32,616 bases of DNA from Pseudomonas profundi (GCF_008638305.1 NZ_VTPZ01000019.1:1-32616); one strand, 5' to 3'; shown: positions 19,293-29,220, counted from the stretch's first letter. Program-made: numbers and translations. Notes: generated by a model not told the origin, from the sequence alone.

Positions 19293-19493
19293 TTAACGGA
19301 GGCGCAACATGCGCTCTACTTTTTGCACATCAGCAGGGTGCAACTCGGAAGTACCCCGAAGTTGACGCTTACGCTTAGTGCTCATCTTGGTCAGGATGTG
19401 GCTCTTGAAAGCATGCTTGTGCTTAAGACCGTTACCGGTCGCCTTGAAGCGCTTCGCAGCGCCACTTTTGGTCTTCATCTTTACTTTTGCCAT
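19293..19493 (-). CDS. rpmI: Ribosomal protein bL35
   Basis: A 66-residue, very basic protein; [35 protein letters not shown] and the terminal VERMLRLR define the family. It is two residues longer at the N-terminus (MAKVKMK) than the common MPKMK form. GGAG lies 9 nt upstream of the ATG. Confidence 0.98.
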   Translation of the reverse strand: MAKVKMKTKSGAAKRFKATGNGLKHKHAFKSHILTKMSTKRKRQLRGTSELHPADVQKVERMLRLR

Positions 19494-19556
19494 GTTCAGA
19501 TACTCCGCGTTATAGCGTTAATAAGATAATCGCAAGGCCTGGCGTTGCCCTGGAGA

Positions 19557-20102
19557 TTACTTTTTCTTCTTGGGAGCGATGACCATCATCAGCTGACGAC
19601 CTTCCATTTTCGGATACTGTTCGACGGTACCGTATTCAAGCAGGTCCTGTTCAACCCGCTTCAACAGGTCCATCCCCAGCTCCTGATGGGCCATTTCGCG
19701 GCCGCGGAATCGCAATGAAACCTTGGCTTTATCCCCTTCACTAAGGAAACGTATCAAGTTTTTCAGCTTGACCTTGTAGTCTCCCTCTTCCGTCCCTGGA
19801 CGAAATTTGATTTCCTTGATCTGGATCTGCTTCTGATTCTTCCGTGCGACAGCCTGCTGCTTCTTCTTTTCGAAGACGTGCTTGCCATAATCCATGAGTC
19901 GGCAAACTGGCGGCTCTGCATCGGGGGAGATTTCAACCAGGTCGAGCTTGACCTCCTCTGCGGCGGCCATGGCTTCCTGAATGGACACGATACCGATTTG
20001 TTCACCTTCGGCGCCGATCAGGCGCACTTCACGCGCCGTGATGTTCTCGTTGATCGGCGGGCGTTGTGCGGCTCTTTTGTCTTGTCTCATCTCGCGTTTA
20101 AT
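19557..20102 (-). CDS. infC: Translation initiation factor IF-3, with ATT start codon
   Basis: A 181-residue IF-3 that binds the 30S subunit and proofreads start codons. The N-domain is [19 protein letters not shown], followed by the lysine-rich linker ([14 protein letters not shown]) and the C-domain ending in [12 protein letters not shown]. The first ATG (20090) has no usable ribosome-binding site. Twelve bases earlier an in-frame ATT (20100-20102) has GGAG 8 nt upstream, giving I/M-K-R-E-M-R, which matches Pseudomonas IF-3 N-termini. ATT starts on infC underlie autoregulation in E. coli, because IF-3 rejects non-canonical starts. Only 2 nt separate the thrS stop from the ATT. Confidence 0.95.
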   Translation of the reverse strand: MKREMRQDKRAAQRPPINENITAREVRLIGAEGEQIGIVSIQEAMAAAEEVKLDLVEISPDAEPPVCRLMDYGKHVFEKKKQQAVARKNQKQIQIKEIKFRPGTEEGDYKVKLKNLIRFLSEGDKAKVSLRFRGREMAHQELGMDLLKRVEQDLLEYGTVEQYPKMEGRQLMMVIAPKKKK

Positions 20103-20104
20103 CT

Positions 20105-22030
20105 TTATAGCTCCGAATTCGGGCGGCCTCGCTGTGCAACGGCACGGGACAGGAACTCGGAGAACTCGGCAACAGTCATGGAACCCAGATCTTTACCCTC
20201 CCGCGTGCGCACGGCCACAGTGTGCGATTCGACTTCCCTATCCCCTACAACCAGGAGGTAAGGAGTCTTGTGCAAAGTATGCTCCCGGATTTTAAAGCCG
20301 ATCTTCTCGTTTCTCAAGTCCGCGACTGCCCGATATCCCATTTCATTGAGGTTTTTCTCCACTTCGGAGCAGAATCCGGCCTGATTATCGGTAATATTCA
20401 GTATTGCAGCCTGAGTCGGAGCCAGCCAGGCCGGGAAATCACCTGCGTAGTGTTCGATGAGAATACCGATGAAGCGCTCGAAGGAACCGAGAATTGCCCG
20501 GTGCAACATGACCGGCGTCTTGCGCGAGCCATCTTCCGCCACATACTGCGCGCCAAGCCGACCCGGCAGCATGAAGTCCAGCTGCAAGGTACCGCACTGC
20601 CAGACGCGGCCGATGCAATCGCGTAAAGAGAACTCGATCTTCGGACCGTAGAAAGCACCTTCGCCCGGTTGCAGCTCCCAATCCAGGCCAGCCTCGTTGA
20701 GCGCGTCTTCCAGGCCTTTCTCAGCCTGATCCCACAACGCATCGTCACCAACGCGACTTTCCGGACGGGTGGAGAGCTTCAGCTCAACGTCATCAAAGCC
20801 GAAATCGCGATATACCTGAAGCGTCAACTCGATGAAATCAGCCGCCTCGGACTTGACCTGCTCATCCGTACAGAAAATATGAGCATCGTCCTGGGTGAAG
20901 CCACGCACGCGCATCAGGCCATGCAGCGAACCCGATGGCTCATTACGGTGGCATGATCCGAACTCGGCCAGACGCAACGGCAGCTCTCGATAGCTCTTCA
21001 AACCCTGATTGAATACCTGGATGTGGCCTGGGCAGTTCATCGGTTTGATCGCGTAGTCACGGCTCTCGGATTCGGTGGTAAACATTGCCGCCGAGTAATG
21101 CTCCCAGTGCCCGGATCGTTCCCACAAAACCCGGTCCACCACCTGCGGCGTCTTGATCTCCTTATAGGAGGCACCGCGCTGGATTTGCCGCATGTACTGC
21201 TCAAGCACTTGATATACGGTCCAGCCATTCGGGTGCCAGAACACCATCCCGGGCGCTTCTTCCTGGGTATGGAACAGGCCCAGACGTTTACCAATCTTGC
21301 GGTGGTCGCGTTTTTCAGCCTCTTCCATGCGCTGGATATACGCAGCGAGTTGCTTTTTATCTGCCCAGGCGGTGCCGTAGATACGCTGCAGCTGCTCATT
21401 CTTCGCATCGCCGCGCCAATAGGCGCCGGAAATCCGCGTCAGCTTGAACGCTTTCAGGAAGCGCGTGTTCGGCACGTGCGGACCGCGGCACATGTCGACG
21501 TATTCTTCGTGGTAGTACAAACCCATTGCCTGCTCTTCCGGCATATCTTCAACCAGACGCAGCTTGTATTCCTCGCCGCGGGTTTCGAACACCTCTATAA
21601 CCTGATCACGCGGCGTGACCTTCTTGATCACGTCATATTCGGTATTAATCAACTCGCGCATGCGCGCTTCGATGGCCGCCATATCTTCAGGCGTAAACGG
21701 TCTCTCGTAGGCGATATCGTAATAGAAGCCTTCCTCAATCACTGGACCAATCACCATCTTCGCGGTCGGATAGAGCTGCTTGACCGCATGACCGACCAGG
21801 TGCGCACAGGAGTGGCGAATAATCTCCAGCCCCTCTTCGTTCTTCGGCGTGATAATTTCCAGCGAAGCGTCACGATCAATCACATCAGAGGCATCTACCA
21901 GGCGCCCGTCGACCTTTCCGGCCAGAGTGGCTTTGGCGAGACCTGAACCAATGGATTGCGCGACTTCAGCGACCGAAACCGGATGATCAAAACTGCGCTG
22001 ACTGCCGTCGGGAAGAGTAATTACAGGCAT
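20105..22030 (-). CDS. thrS: Threonyl-tRNA synthetase
   Basis: A 641-residue class II synthetase that charges tRNA-Thr; standard length. An N-terminal TGS domain ([19 protein letters not shown]) is followed by the editing domain with its zinc/His motif ([16 protein letters not shown]) and the catalytic core with motif 2 ([34 protein letters not shown]) and motif 3 ([20 protein letters not shown]). The C-terminal anticodon-binding domain closes the protein. ATG at 22030 is preferred to 22036 because AAGGA lies 6 nt upstream and relatives begin [12 protein letters not shown]. Confidence 0.98.
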   Translation of the reverse strand: MPVITLPDGSQRSFDHPVSVAEVAQSIGSGLAKATLAGKVDGRLVDASDVIDRDASLEIITPKNEEGLEIIRHSCAHLVGHAVKQLYPTAKMVIGPVIEEGFYYDIAYERPFTPEDMAAIEARMRELINTEYDVIKKVTPRDQVIEVFETRGEEYKLRLVEDMPEEQAMGLYYHEEYVDMCRGPHVPNTRFLKAFKLTRISGAYWRGDAKNEQLQRIYGTAWADKKQLAAYIQRMEEAEKRDHRKIGKRLGLFHTQEEAPGMVFWHPNGWTVYQVLEQYMRQIQRGASYKEIKTPQVVDRVLWERSGHWEHYSAAMFTTESESRDYAIKPMNCPGHIQVFNQGLKSYRELPLRLAEFGSCHRNEPSGSLHGLMRVRGFTQDDAHIFCTDEQVKSEAADFIELTLQVYRDFGFDDVELKLSTRPESRVGDDALWDQAEKGLEDALNEAGLDWELQPGEGAFYGPKIEFSLRDCIGRVWQCGTLQLDFMLPGRLGAQYVAEDGSRKTPVMLHRAILGSFERFIGILIEHYAGDFPAWLAPTQAAILNITDNQAGFCSEVEKNLNEMGYRAVADLRNEKIGFKIREHTLHKTPYLLVVGDREVESHTVAVRTREGKDLGSMTVAEFSEFLSRAVAQRGRPNSEL

Positions 22031-22376
22031 GTGCATTCCTTCTCAGTGGTGGCCCCTACGCAAGGCCACATGATGATAATTGCCATCCAGCTTCGCCTGA
22101 TACGGGTCCTTCGAACAATGATCGCCGGAGCCTATGGGGTCGCTACATGGGCGCGCCAAATGACGCAACAGGGATTTCACCAATACCTCAAAGTTGCAAC
22201 CCTTTGATTCAAAAGGGAATCAACAGCGTGCGAAGCACCGGAAAGGCGGTACTCTATCACAATAGAATCAATAACTTAATCACTGCGTTGGGGGCTCGCG
22301 GGCTGTCTGGACTCGGGTTGTTTACGTGGCGTTTTCAGCTGCAGCGTTGAGCAGCTGATCCCGGAATCTCTCCTAA

Positions 22377-22454
22377 CCCCTCTTTGCCAAAGAGGGGGAC
22401 GGTTTGTGCGGGCTGCTAGCTCGGAGACTGGCCGTCACCAGCGTGCCGCTGCTT
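22377..22454. repeat. Imperfect hairpin repeat, copy A
   Basis: It begins with a perfect hairpin (CCCCTCTTT-GCC-AAAGAGGGG) followed by a tract that includes GCTCGGAGACTGGCCGTCA. The same arrangement recurs about 112 bp later with scattered mismatches, so the two look like diverged copies of one intergenic element. Confidence 0.6.
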
Positions 22455-22490
22455 GGCTGGCTAGCCGCTACGCTGGGCTCTTCCCGGGGT

Positions 22491-22567
22491 CTCTTTGCAT
22501 GAAAAAGAGGGGGAATTTGCATGAACTGTTGGCTCGGATGCTGGCCGTCAGCAGAGTGCTGCTGGCA
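22491..22567. repeat. Imperfect hairpin repeat, copy B
   Basis: A shorter hairpin (CTCTTT...AAAGAG) runs into AAAGAGGGGGA and then GCTCGGATGCTGGCCGTCA, matching copy A over roughly 65 bp with several substitutions and small gaps. It has no coding potential. Confidence 0.6.
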
Positions 22568-22779
22568 GCCGCCATGTTGATCTGAGCTTGTTGTGGCCGG
22601 TTTCGAGACACGGCGTTGCCCGAACGAGCCGCGGACTGGCAGGAATGGAGCAAGTGTTGAAAACAGGGATACGGCGTCTTGCGCAATCCTGCCAGACCGC
22701 GGGCGGCCGCTCTGAAGCCTGCCCGCAATTACACCAAGGCCACGAAGGAGCAACTCACAAATTCACAAGCGGCCAGGCA

Positions 22780-23130
22780 TCATGCTCCTGCATTGGTCTC
22801 CACACACTTGTCATGCTGGCCCTGGGCGAAGTCCGCAATGGCCTGCTGGGGATCGTCCGTATTGATGGGCTTTTCATAGGCGCTGTTGATGATATCGCGA
22901 GAATCAGGGTCAATTTCGCCGCCCAATTGCTCTTCCATATTTGAAATCAGCGTTTCTTTCTCTACGCCCTGCTGCCGCATGCGCATGTAATTTTCTGAAA
23001 CGCTCCGTGACAGCTCGCATGTGGTAACGGCATCTCCGGGAGGCGGTGCTGCGATAGCTGCAGTCTGAAGTGCGGATATTCCTACTGATGCGAAAGCGCA
23101 GGTAGTGGCAAGCAGGGTTGGGAGTTTCAT
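22780..23130 (-). CDS. Small secreted protein of unknown function
   Basis: A 116-residue protein with a Sec signal peptide (cleavage near AIA/AP, ~27-28). The mature part is helical and polar (ELSRSVSENYMRMRQQGVEKETLISNMEEQ), with Cys at 38 and 109 that could form one disulfide. AAGGA lies 8 nt before the ATG. It stands alone between the tRNA-Val terminator and the thrS spacer. I do not recognise the family; it could be a stress-induced periplasmic protein, but no motif shows that. Confidence 0.7.
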   Translation of the reverse strand: MKLPTLLATTCAFASVGISALQTAAIAAPPPGDAVTTCELSRSVSENYMRMRQQGVEKETLISNMEEQLGGEIDPDSRDIINSAYEKPINTDDPQQAIADFAQGQHDKCVETNAGA

Positions 23131-23273
23131 AACGTGCTTCCTTCTCTGTCTGACTCAGGGAAACGCATAAGCGTTTATCTGGAGATCGGGAGCGCACACC
23201 TCGGAAGGCTGGCGCGTCTCGATAACAGCAGACTGCCATACGGGGCAAGGATTCCACAACTGTACAAAAAGCA

Positions 23274-23312
23274 GACGAAAAAAAGGGCGACCCTTGTAGG
23301 TCGCCCTTTTCT
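23274..23312 (-). terminator. Intrinsic terminator after tRNA-Val
   Basis: A 12-bp stem (arms 23281-23292 and 23299-23310, GGGCGACC/GGTCGCCC core) has, reading minus, a run of seven T extending from the stem. It lies about 23 nt past the tRNA 3' end. Confidence 0.93.
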
Positions 23313-23334
23313 ACCCGTGCAGTCCGGGATTGTT

Positions 23335-23411
23335 TGGTAGGCACGATTGGATTCGAACCAACGACCCCCACCATGTCAAGGTGGTGCTCTAACCAACTGA
23401 GCTACGTGCCT
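23335..23411 (-). tRNA. tRNA-Val (anticodon GAC)
   Basis: A 77-nt cloverleaf with acceptor AGGCACG/CGTGCCT, discriminator A and encoded CCA. The anticodon loop TTGACAT gives GAC. The D arm (AGCTCAGTTGGTTAGAGC) and T arm (GTTCGAATC) are canonical. Confidence 0.96.
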
Positions 23412-23424
23412 GCAATGGCCGCGA

Positions 23425-23453
23425 ATTCTACGCAGCACCCAAAAACCTGTCAA
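23425..23453 (-). promoter_or_regulatory. Near-consensus sigma70 promoter of tRNA-Val
   Basis: TTGACA (23448-23453 on the complement), a 17-nt spacer and TAGAAT (23425-23430) place transcription start about 7 nt before the mature tRNA 5' end. Confidence 0.85.
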
Positions 23454-23593
23454 GCATAAGTCGCTGAAAAAACTGAAATTAAACGGGAGCGCAAAATGAC
23501 CGCTGTCAGGCAGCTGACACAAGCACCCTGGCGGCAAGGTCAGACTGCAAGACGGCACTCAATGGCCCGGCCACCGAACAATCCTCCGCGACC

Positions 23594-25615
23594 CTAGACC
23601 TTCATCAACTGCGCGCGCAGTTTCTGGATCTCATCCCGCATTGAAGCGGCCTCTTCAAACTCGAGGTTGCGCGCGTGCTGATACATCTTTTCCTCGGCCT
23701 GCTTGATGCGCTTGGTAATCTCGGAAGGCGAGCGCAGTTGTGCGGCGTCGTACTCCGCTGCGTCCTCGGCGGCCTTGAGCTGCTTGCGCTTGTTCGAGCG
23801 GCTATTGCTACCCGGTACCACAGCGCCTTCCAGAATATCCTTGACGCTCTTGGTGACCCCTACCGGCGTGATGTTGTGCTCGAGGTTGAAGCTTATCTGC
23901 TTCTCGCGGCGCCGCTCTGTTTCACCAATCGCCCGCTCCATGGAACCGGTCATCCGGTCTGCATAGAGAATCGCCTTGCCGTTGAGGTTACGTGCCGCAC
24001 GGCCGATCGTCTGAATCAGAGAACGCTCGGAGCGAAGGAAACCTTCTTTATCTGCATCGAGTATCGCGACAAGTGAAACTTCAGGCATATCAAGGCCTTC
24101 TCGAAGCAAGTTAATCCCAACTAGCACATCGAAACCGCCGATCCGCAAGTCGCGGATAATCTCGACACGCTCCACGGTATCGATGTCCGAGTGCAGATAG
24201 CGCACTCTCACGCCATGATCCGCCAGATAATCAGTCAGATCTTCGGCCATGCGTTTGGTCAAGGTAGTGACCAGCACCCGTTCACCCTGGGCTACGCGCA
24301 GGCCGATCTCGGACAGCAGGTCGTCGACCTGGCTGGTAGCCGGACGCACTTCGATCTTCGGATCGACCAGACCGGTAGGCCGGACCACCTGCTCCACCGT
24401 ACGTCCCGCATGTTCCTGCTCATAGGGGCCAGGGGTTGCAGAAACGAAGATAGTCTGCGGCGAAATAGCCTCCCATTCATCAAAACGCATCGGCCGGTTA
24501 TCCAGCGCCGAAGGCAAGCGAAAACCGTACTCGACCAGCGTCTCCTTGCGCGAACGGTCGCCTTTGTACATGGCCCCGACCTGGGGAACCGATACGTGGG
24601 ACTCATCGATAATCAGCAAGGCGTTCTGCGGGAGGTAATCGAACAGTGTTGGCGGCGCTTCGCCATGTGGTCGGCCAGACAGGTAGCGGGAGTAGTTCTC
24701 GATGCCATTGCAATATCCGAGCTCCAGAATCATCTCCATATCGAAGCGCGTACGCTGCTCCAGACGCTGCGCCTCGACCAGCTTGTTCTGGCTGGTGAGC
24801 GTTTCAAGTCGCTCCTTGAGCTCGACCTTTATATGCTCTACCGCGTCGACGAGCTTCTCGCGAGGCGTAACATAATGTGATTTAGGATAGATAGTTACGC
24901 GTGGAACCTTACGTAGAACCTCACCGGTCAGCGGGTCAAAAAAGCTGATGGTTTCCACCGTTTCGTCAAACAGCTCGATGCGCACTGCTTCAAGATCCGA
25001 TTCCGCAGGAAAGATATCAATCACATCGCCGCGCACCCGGTAGTTGGCGCGCGAGAGCTCCATGTCGTTACGCGTGTACTGCAGCTCGGCCAGCCGGCGC
25101 AACAGCGTGCGCTGATCCAGAATATCGCCGCGGTCCACGTGCAGAACCATGCGCAGATACGACTGTGGATCGCCGAGACCATAAATAGCCGACACCGTAG
25201 CAACGATAATGGCATCCGGTCGCTCGAGCAGCGCTTTGGTCGCAGACAGGCGCATCTGCTCGATGTGGTCATTGATGGACGCGTCTTTCTCGATAAAGGT
25301 ATCTGAAGACGGGACATAAGCTTCAGGCTGGTAATAGTCGTAGTAAGACACGAAGTATTCGACGGCGTTGTTCGGAAAGAACTCCCGGAACTCCCCGTAC
25401 AGCTGTGCAGCCAGGGTCTTGTTTGGCGCCATGATGATCGCAGGACGCTGCACCTGCTGGATCACATTCGCCACGGTAAACGTCTTGCCTGAGCCCGTCA
25501 CCCCTAGCAATGTCTGGTGCGAAAGCCCTGCCTCGATACCTTCAACCAGCTGGACGATCGCCGTGGGTTGGTCGCCTGCTGGCTCGAAACGGGTTTGCAG
25601 GTTGAATTGGCTCAT
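23594..25615 (-). CDS. uvrB: Excinuclease ABC subunit B
   Basis: A 673-residue DNA-damage verification helicase of nucleotide excision repair. Walker A is GVTGSGKT near residue 38. The beta-hairpin region has [22 protein letters not shown], helicase motif II is IIDESHV, motif VI is QTIGRAARN, and the C-terminal UVR motif that binds UvrC is [19 protein letters not shown]. The frame is open to 25783, but the start at 25615 is chosen because the family begins with the equivalent of [20 protein letters not shown]; the extra 56 residues are not UvrB-like. The Shine-Dalgarno is weak. It is divergent from the aminotransferase gene. No LexA box was recognised. Confidence 0.97.
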   Translation of the reverse strand: MSQFNLQTRFEPAGDQPTAIVQLVEGIEAGLSHQTLLGVTGSGKTFTVANVIQQVQRPAIIMAPNKTLAAQLYGEFREFFPNNAVEYFVSYYDYYQPEAYVPSSDTFIEKDASINDHIEQMRLSATKALLERPDAIIVATVSAIYGLGDPQSYLRMVLHVDRGDILDQRTLLRRLAELQYTRNDMELSRANYRVRGDVIDIFPAESDLEAVRIELFDETVETISFFDPLTGEVLRKVPRVTIYPKSHYVTPREKLVDAVEHIKVELKERLETLTSQNKLVEAQRLEQRTRFDMEMILELGYCNGIENYSRYLSGRPHGEAPPTLFDYLPQNALLIIDESHVSVPQVGAMYKGDRSRKETLVEYGFRLPSALDNRPMRFDEWEAISPQTIFVSATPGPYEQEHAGRTVEQVVRPTGLVDPKIEVRPATSQVDDLLSEIGLRVAQGERVLVTTLTKRMAEDLTDYLADHGVRVRYLHSDIDTVERVEIIRDLRIGGFDVLVGINLLREGLDMPEVSLVAILDADKEGFLRSERSLIQTIGRAARNLNGKAILYADRMTGSMERAIGETERRREKQISFNLEHNITPVGVTKSVKDILEGAVVPGSNSRSNKRKQLKAAEDAAEYDAAQLRSPSEITKRIKQAEEKMYQHARNLEFEEAASMRDEIQKLRAQLMKV

Positions 25616-25729
25616 ATTCTCGGGTCCACCGGGTAACGGATACCCCAACATCATAGCATCGAGGTCAACCGGTTCCGGGTGACGATACAGCCGAAAAAGG
25701 CGTCGAATGATTTCAGGATACTGCGCCAC

Positions 25730-25758
25730 TCGCAGATGAATGCCGGTCTGTTTATAAT
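25730..25758 (+). promoter_or_regulatory. Probable promoter of the aminotransferase gene
   Basis: A consensus -10 TATAAT lies at 25753-25758, 49 nt before the start codon. The -35 region (around 25730-25735, TCGCAG) is a poor match, so activator help or a weak promoter is likely. Confidence 0.5.
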
Positions 25759-25807
25759 GTGCAACCCTGAATGCCACATCCATTCACCTGCCCGAGTCCC
25801 CTATACC

Positions 25808-27013
25808 ATGAGTCTGTTCTTCCCCGTCGAAATGGCCCCGCATGACCCCATCCTGGGCCTGAACGAAACGTTCAATGCTGATACCCGCGCGGAAAAGGTC
25901 AATCTTGGCGTCGGCGTATATTATGACGAGGCAGGCAAACTGCCGTTACTGAGGGCGGTACAGGCCGCCGAAGAGGCCAGGGTTGCCGAGCACGCGCCCC
26001 GCGGTTACCTGCCAATTGATGGTCTCGCCGCCTATGACAAGGCTGTTCAGGAATTGCTGTTCGGTGCCGAATCCTCGGTTATGCAATCCGGTCGACTGAT
26101 CACAGCCCAATCCCTGGGCGGAACCGGCGCGCTCAAGCTGGGGGCTGATTTCCTCCACCGTCTGACCGACAAACGCCTGGTGGCGATCAGCGATCCGAGT
26201 TGGGAAAACCATCGTTCGCTGTTCGAAGCAGCGGGCTATGAGGTCGTGACCTACCCCTATTACAATCCCGAAACGCACGGGCTGAACCTGGCCGGCATGC
26301 TTGAAGGCATCGAAGCCCTGCCCGAGGGCAGCGTGGTATTGCTACACGCCTGTTGCCACAACCCCACCGGGGTGGATTTGGGCCTGGCTGACTGGGCTCG
26401 GGTGATTGATGTCATCCAGCGTTGCAATCACGTGCCCTTCCTGGATATTGCCTATCAGGGCTTCGGTGAGAATCTGCAGGACGACGCACTGGCTGTACGC
26501 CTGTTCGCCGAGAGCGGTCTACCCTTTCTGGTGGCCAGCTCGTTCTCCAAGTCCTTCTCTTTGTACGGTGAACGGGTGGGTGCATTGACCCTGGTTACCC
26601 GCGATGCAGACGAGAACGCGCGCGTTCTGTCCCAGCTCAAACGGGTCATTCGCACCAACTATTCCAACCCACCGACGCATGGCGCCAAGATCGTTTCGGC
26701 AGTCCTCAATAATGCTGAGCTGTATGCCCTCTGGGAAGATGAACTGGCTGAAATGCGCGAGCGTATCCGCGGGATGCGCCAGGCGCTGGCTGAGAAACTG
26801 AAAGCCGAAGGCGTCGATCAGGATGTCGATTTCATTCAGCGCCAGCGGGGCATGTTCTCCTATTCCGGGCTAAGCAAGGAACAAGTAAAACGTCTGGCTG
26901 ATGAGTTCGGTATTTATGCTGTAAGCAGTGGCCGGATATGCGTTGCCGCGCTGAACATGAACAACGTCGACTACGTCGCCAAAGCCATGGCTACGGTCAT
27001 GCGAGAAGCCTGA
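25808..27013 (+). CDS. Aromatic/aspartate aminotransferase
   Basis: A 401-residue class I PLP-dependent aminotransferase transferring amino groups between aspartate or aromatic amino acids and 2-oxoglutarate. The PLP Lys is K248 in SSFSKSFSLYGERVGAL. HACCHNPTGVDL and LDIAYQGFG hold the cofactor-contacting Asn and Asp/Tyr; the C-terminal SSGRICVAALN carries the Arg that binds the substrate carboxylate. The ATG at 25808 gives the family-typical MSLFFPVEMAPHDPILGLNE; the longer frame from 25679 overlaps the uvrB promoter region. Pseudomonas aeruginosa has an aminotransferase gene beside uvrB in the same way. TyrB-like versus AspC-like specificity cannot be settled here. Confidence 0.94.
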   Translation: MSLFFPVEMAPHDPILGLNETFNADTRAEKVNLGVGVYYDEAGKLPLLRAVQAAEEARVAEHAPRGYLPIDGLAAYDKAVQELLFGAESSVMQSGRLITAQSLGGTGALKLGADFLHRLTDKRLVAISDPSWENHRSLFEAAGYEVVTYPYYNPETHGLNLAGMLEGIEALPEGSVVLLHACCHNPTGVDLGLADWARVIDVIQRCNHVPFLDIAYQGFGENLQDDALAVRLFAESGLPFLVASSFSKSFSLYGERVGALTLVTRDADENARVLSQLKRVIRTNYSNPPTHGAKIVSAVLNNAELYALWEDELAEMRERIRGMRQALAEKLKAEGVDQDVDFIQRQRGMFSYSGLSKEQVKRLADEFGIYAVSSGRICVAALNMNNVDYVAKAMATVMREA

Positions 27014-27053
27014 TCGGCAGCTGCGCATTTACTCACAAAGCCATTTCAAGACG

Positions 27054-27081
27054 TTGACTTTGATGGTTATTTTGGTAAAGT
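27054..27081 (+). promoter_or_regulatory. Promoter of tRNA-Asn
   Basis: TTGACT, a 16-nt spacer and TAAAGT end 13 nt before the tRNA 5' end, consistent with a short leader removed in maturation. Confidence 0.6.
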
Positions 27082-27094
27082 GCGCAGCGTTCAT

Positions 27095-27170
27095 TCCGCG
27101 ATAGCTCAGTTGGTAGAGCAAATGACTGTTAATCATTGGGTCCCAGGTTCGAGTCCTGGTCGCGGAGCCA
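27095..27170 (+). tRNA. tRNA-Asn (anticodon GTT)
   Basis: A 76-nt cloverleaf with acceptor TCCGCGA/TCGCGGA, discriminator G and encoded CCA. The anticodon loop CTGTTAA gives GTT, and the T arm contains GTTCGAGTC. Confidence 0.97.
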
Positions 27171-27178
27171 ACTATCGG

Positions 27179-27206
27179 AAAACCCGGCAATTGCCGGGTT
27201 TTTTAT
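27179..27206 (+). terminator. Intrinsic terminator after tRNA-Asn
   Basis: A palindromic stem AACCCGGC/AATT/GCCGGGTT is followed by TTTT, 10 nt past the tRNA. Confidence 0.93.
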
Positions 27207-27283
27207 TGCCCGGATTTCATGCTCGCCGTGAGCGTCGCCAGCGTCGAAACCCACTCTGTCCTGAAGCTGAACCAGCCTGCAAT

Positions 27284-27616
27284 TCACGTCTCAGCAGGCG
27301 CGTCTGGCTCACAGCTGATAGCCACTCGCACGCGATTGATATGCCGGCTGAAGGCTTGCGTCACCACGGTATGCTCCCCGGGATCGAGACGGATACGGCT
27401 TTCCGGCGGGCGCTCCGGACCGTTGACGAACGTGGCTCGGCACAACGCTCGTTCGATGCCCTCGTTTGCCAGCGTAACCGTCGCTATATTGCTCAGATAG
27501 GAACTGCTGGCAATGACCGATACACCCTTCGACTGGATTTCGACGTCCACCGGAAACGCCCAGGCGGTCAGTGGAAACAGCAAACCAATCAACAGACCTG
27601 CCAAAGATTTGCGCAT
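27284..27616 (-). CDS. Small secreted protein, Pseudomonas-type periplasmic family
   Basis: A 110-residue protein with a Sec signal peptide (cleavage near AWA/FPVDVE). The mature part reads VTLANEGIERALCRATFVNGPERPPESRIRLDPGEHTVV...VAISC, with two Cys likely disulfide-linked. Relatives are common in Pseudomonas and are sometimes mislabelled 3-phosphoglycerate kinase; no kinase feature is present. The start at 27616 has GGAG 8 nt upstream. It is divergent from the LysR gene, 52 bp away, so that regulator may control it. Function unknown; it shares its layout with the gene at 13979-14347. Confidence 0.75.
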   Translation of the reverse strand: MRKSLAGLLIGLLFPLTAWAFPVDVEIQSKGVSVIASSSYLSNIATVTLANEGIERALCRATFVNGPERPPESRIRLDPGEHTVVTQAFSRHINRVRVAISCEPDAPAET

Positions 27617-27668
27617 AATGGTCGCTCCGTTCAATGTCTCGTTTGCAGCCTTGCCAAAGGAAGGACTG

Positions 27669-28559
27669 ATGAAAGCACCCCGCGTCACGTTAGAGCAATG
27701 GCGAACCCTCCAGGCAGTGGTTGACCACGGCGGATACGCACAGGCTGCAGAGGCGCTTCATCGATCACAATCATCAGTCAGTTACACCGTATCCCGAATG
27801 CAGGAACAACTGGGAGTGCCTCTGCTTGCGATCGAAGGTCGAAAAGCCGTGCTCACAGAGGCGGGCACGGCATTGCTCCGGCGTTCGCGCAGCCTGATTG
27901 CACAGGCCAGCCAACTTGAGATGCTTGCCTGGAATATGGACCAGGGCTGGGAAGCCGAGGTTCAGTTGGTCGTAGACGCGGCCTACCCGACAGACCGGCT
28001 GGCCCGTGCATTACAGGCGTTCATGCCGCTTAGCCAGGGTTGTCGTGTGCAGGTCCGGGAGGAAGTACTCTCGGGTGTGGAGGAATATCTGGTCAGTGGA
28101 ACGGCAGACCTTGCCATTTCCGGCCTGAGCATCCCGGGATATCTACCACAACAACTCAACGCAGCCGAGTTTGTCGCGGTGGCGCATCCACAACACCCAC
28201 TGCATCAGCTGCAGCGCCAACTCAGTCATCAGGATCTGGAGCAGCACCTGCAGGTGGTCATCCGTGATTCCGGCAGGCGTCAGCCGCGTGACGCAGGCTG
28301 GCTCGGCGCTGAACAGCGCTGGACGGTTGCGAGCCTGAGTACCGCCGCCAAACTGGTCAGCAGCGGGTTGGGGTTTGCCTGGCTGCCACTGCATGAAATC
28401 ACCATGCAGCTGGAAACAGAACTGTTAAAGCCATTGCCGCTGCAGCAGGGCGCGCACCGGTCCAGCTGGCTGTATCTGTACTCGAACAAGGATAAGCCCC
28501 TGGGCCCCGCTGCGAAGATACTTGCCGACCTGATTATCGAGCACTCGACAGCGCAGTAA
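27669..28559 (+). CDS. LysR-family transcriptional regulator
   Basis: A 296-residue regulator. The N-terminal winged helix-turn-helix (~6-65) contains [40 protein letters not shown], followed by a linker helix and a periplasmic-binding-protein-like effector domain (~90-290). The start at 27669 is chosen because it begins the HTH correctly ([14 protein letters not shown]) and GGAAGGA precedes it; the longer upstream frame covers the divergent gene. LysR regulators often control the divergent neighbour, here the small secreted protein. The effector cannot be inferred. Confidence 0.93.
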   Translation: MKAPRVTLEQWRTLQAVVDHGGYAQAAEALHRSQSSVSYTVSRMQEQLGVPLLAIEGRKAVLTEAGTALLRRSRSLIAQASQLEMLAWNMDQGWEAEVQLVVDAAYPTDRLARALQAFMPLSQGCRVQVREEVLSGVEEYLVSGTADLAISGLSIPGYLPQQLNAAEFVAVAHPQHPLHQLQRQLSHQDLEQHLQVVIRDSGRRQPRDAGWLGAEQRWTVASLSTAAKLVSSGLGFAWLPLHEITMQLETELLKPLPLQQGAHRSSWLYLYSNKDKPLGPAAKILADLIIEHSTAQ

Positions 28560-28635
28560 GCGCTGGAGGCTGGACTTTTCAGCTGATTACAGGTTTGCTA
28601 ACCGCCTCGTAACACCAACCTATGGAGTCAGACGA

Positions 28636-29202
28636 ATGTTGAAACGCCTGTTCGGCGCGTGCGCCCTGATGTTGATTGCCGGCTCGGCCCTCGCCGAAAA
28701 CCCTCGCGTGCTGGTTACCACCAGCCTGGGTGAAATCGAGCTGGAGCTGAATGCAGAAGAGGCGCCAATCAGCGTGGAGAATTTCCTGCGCTACGCGGAT
28801 GCCGGTCATTATGACGGCACAATCTTTCACCGCGTCATTCCTGGATTTATGGTCCAGGGCGGCGGTTTCACACCTGATATGCGCCAGCGTCCCGTCGGCA
28901 AGCCGATCAAGAACGAAGCTGACAACGGTCTGCGCAATGATCGCTACACCGTGGCAATGGCACGGACCCAGGTCGTCGACAGCGCCACCAGCCAGTTCTT
29001 CATCAATCTGACCAGCAATGACTTCCTCAACCACGGTGGACGCGACTTCGGCTACGCAGTGTTCGGCAAGGTTGTCGATGGCGAGCACGTTGTGGAAACC
29101 ATCGCCAAGGTCCCAACCGGCAATCAGGGCGGCCATCAGAATGTGCCAACCAACCCGGTGACCATCGTCAGCGTTGAACGCATCGATCAGCCCGCAGAGT
29201 AA
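28636..29202 (+). CDS. ppiA: Periplasmic peptidyl-prolyl cis-trans isomerase, cyclophilin type
   Basis: A 188-residue cyclophilin that speeds proline isomerisation in secreted proteins. A Sec signal peptide ends at ALA (residue 20). The catalytic block is [14 protein letters not shown] with Arg at 66, followed by MART...[10 protein letters not shown] (Phe 121-122) and [21 protein letters not shown] lies 7 nt before the ATG. It is convergent with the GNAT-like gene, 18 nt away. Confidence 0.94.
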   Translation: MLKRLFGACALMLIAGSALAENPRVLVTTSLGEIELELNAEEAPISVENFLRYADAGHYDGTIFHRVIPGFMVQGGGFTPDMRQRPVGKPIKNEADNGLRNDRYTVAMARTQVVDSATSQFFINLTSNDFLNHGGRDFGYAVFGKVVDGEHVVETIAKVPTGNQGGHQNVPTNPVTIVSVERIDQPAE

Positions 29203-29220
29203 CGCTGGTAACTAAAGCAA

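Larger units (their letters stand above)
22031..22779 (-). other. Non-coding spacer upstream of the thrS operon
   Basis: I see no credible gene in this 750-bp stretch. The AT-rich segment near 22250-22285 contains a weak minus-strand promoter candidate (TTAAGT, 17 nt, TAGAGT), which would give thrS a leader of about 200 nt, long enough for a structured regulatory leader. It also holds the pair of hairpin repeats listed separately and a TCAGCTGC/GCAGCTGA inverted repeat at about 22335-22358. Confidence 0.4.

Noticed and set aside
21023..21946. 307-codon plus-strand frame opposite thrS
   Set aside because: It is antisense to the highly conserved synthetase core; the length reflects codon bias of thrS.
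22381..22567. CRISPR array or integrated element in the thrS spacer
   Set aside because: There are only two diverged copies, no regular spacers, no cas genes and no integrase.
25616..25783. 56-residue N-terminal extension of UvrB
   Set aside because: The family starts at the Met at 25615; the extension overlaps the promoter and leader of the divergent aminotransferase.
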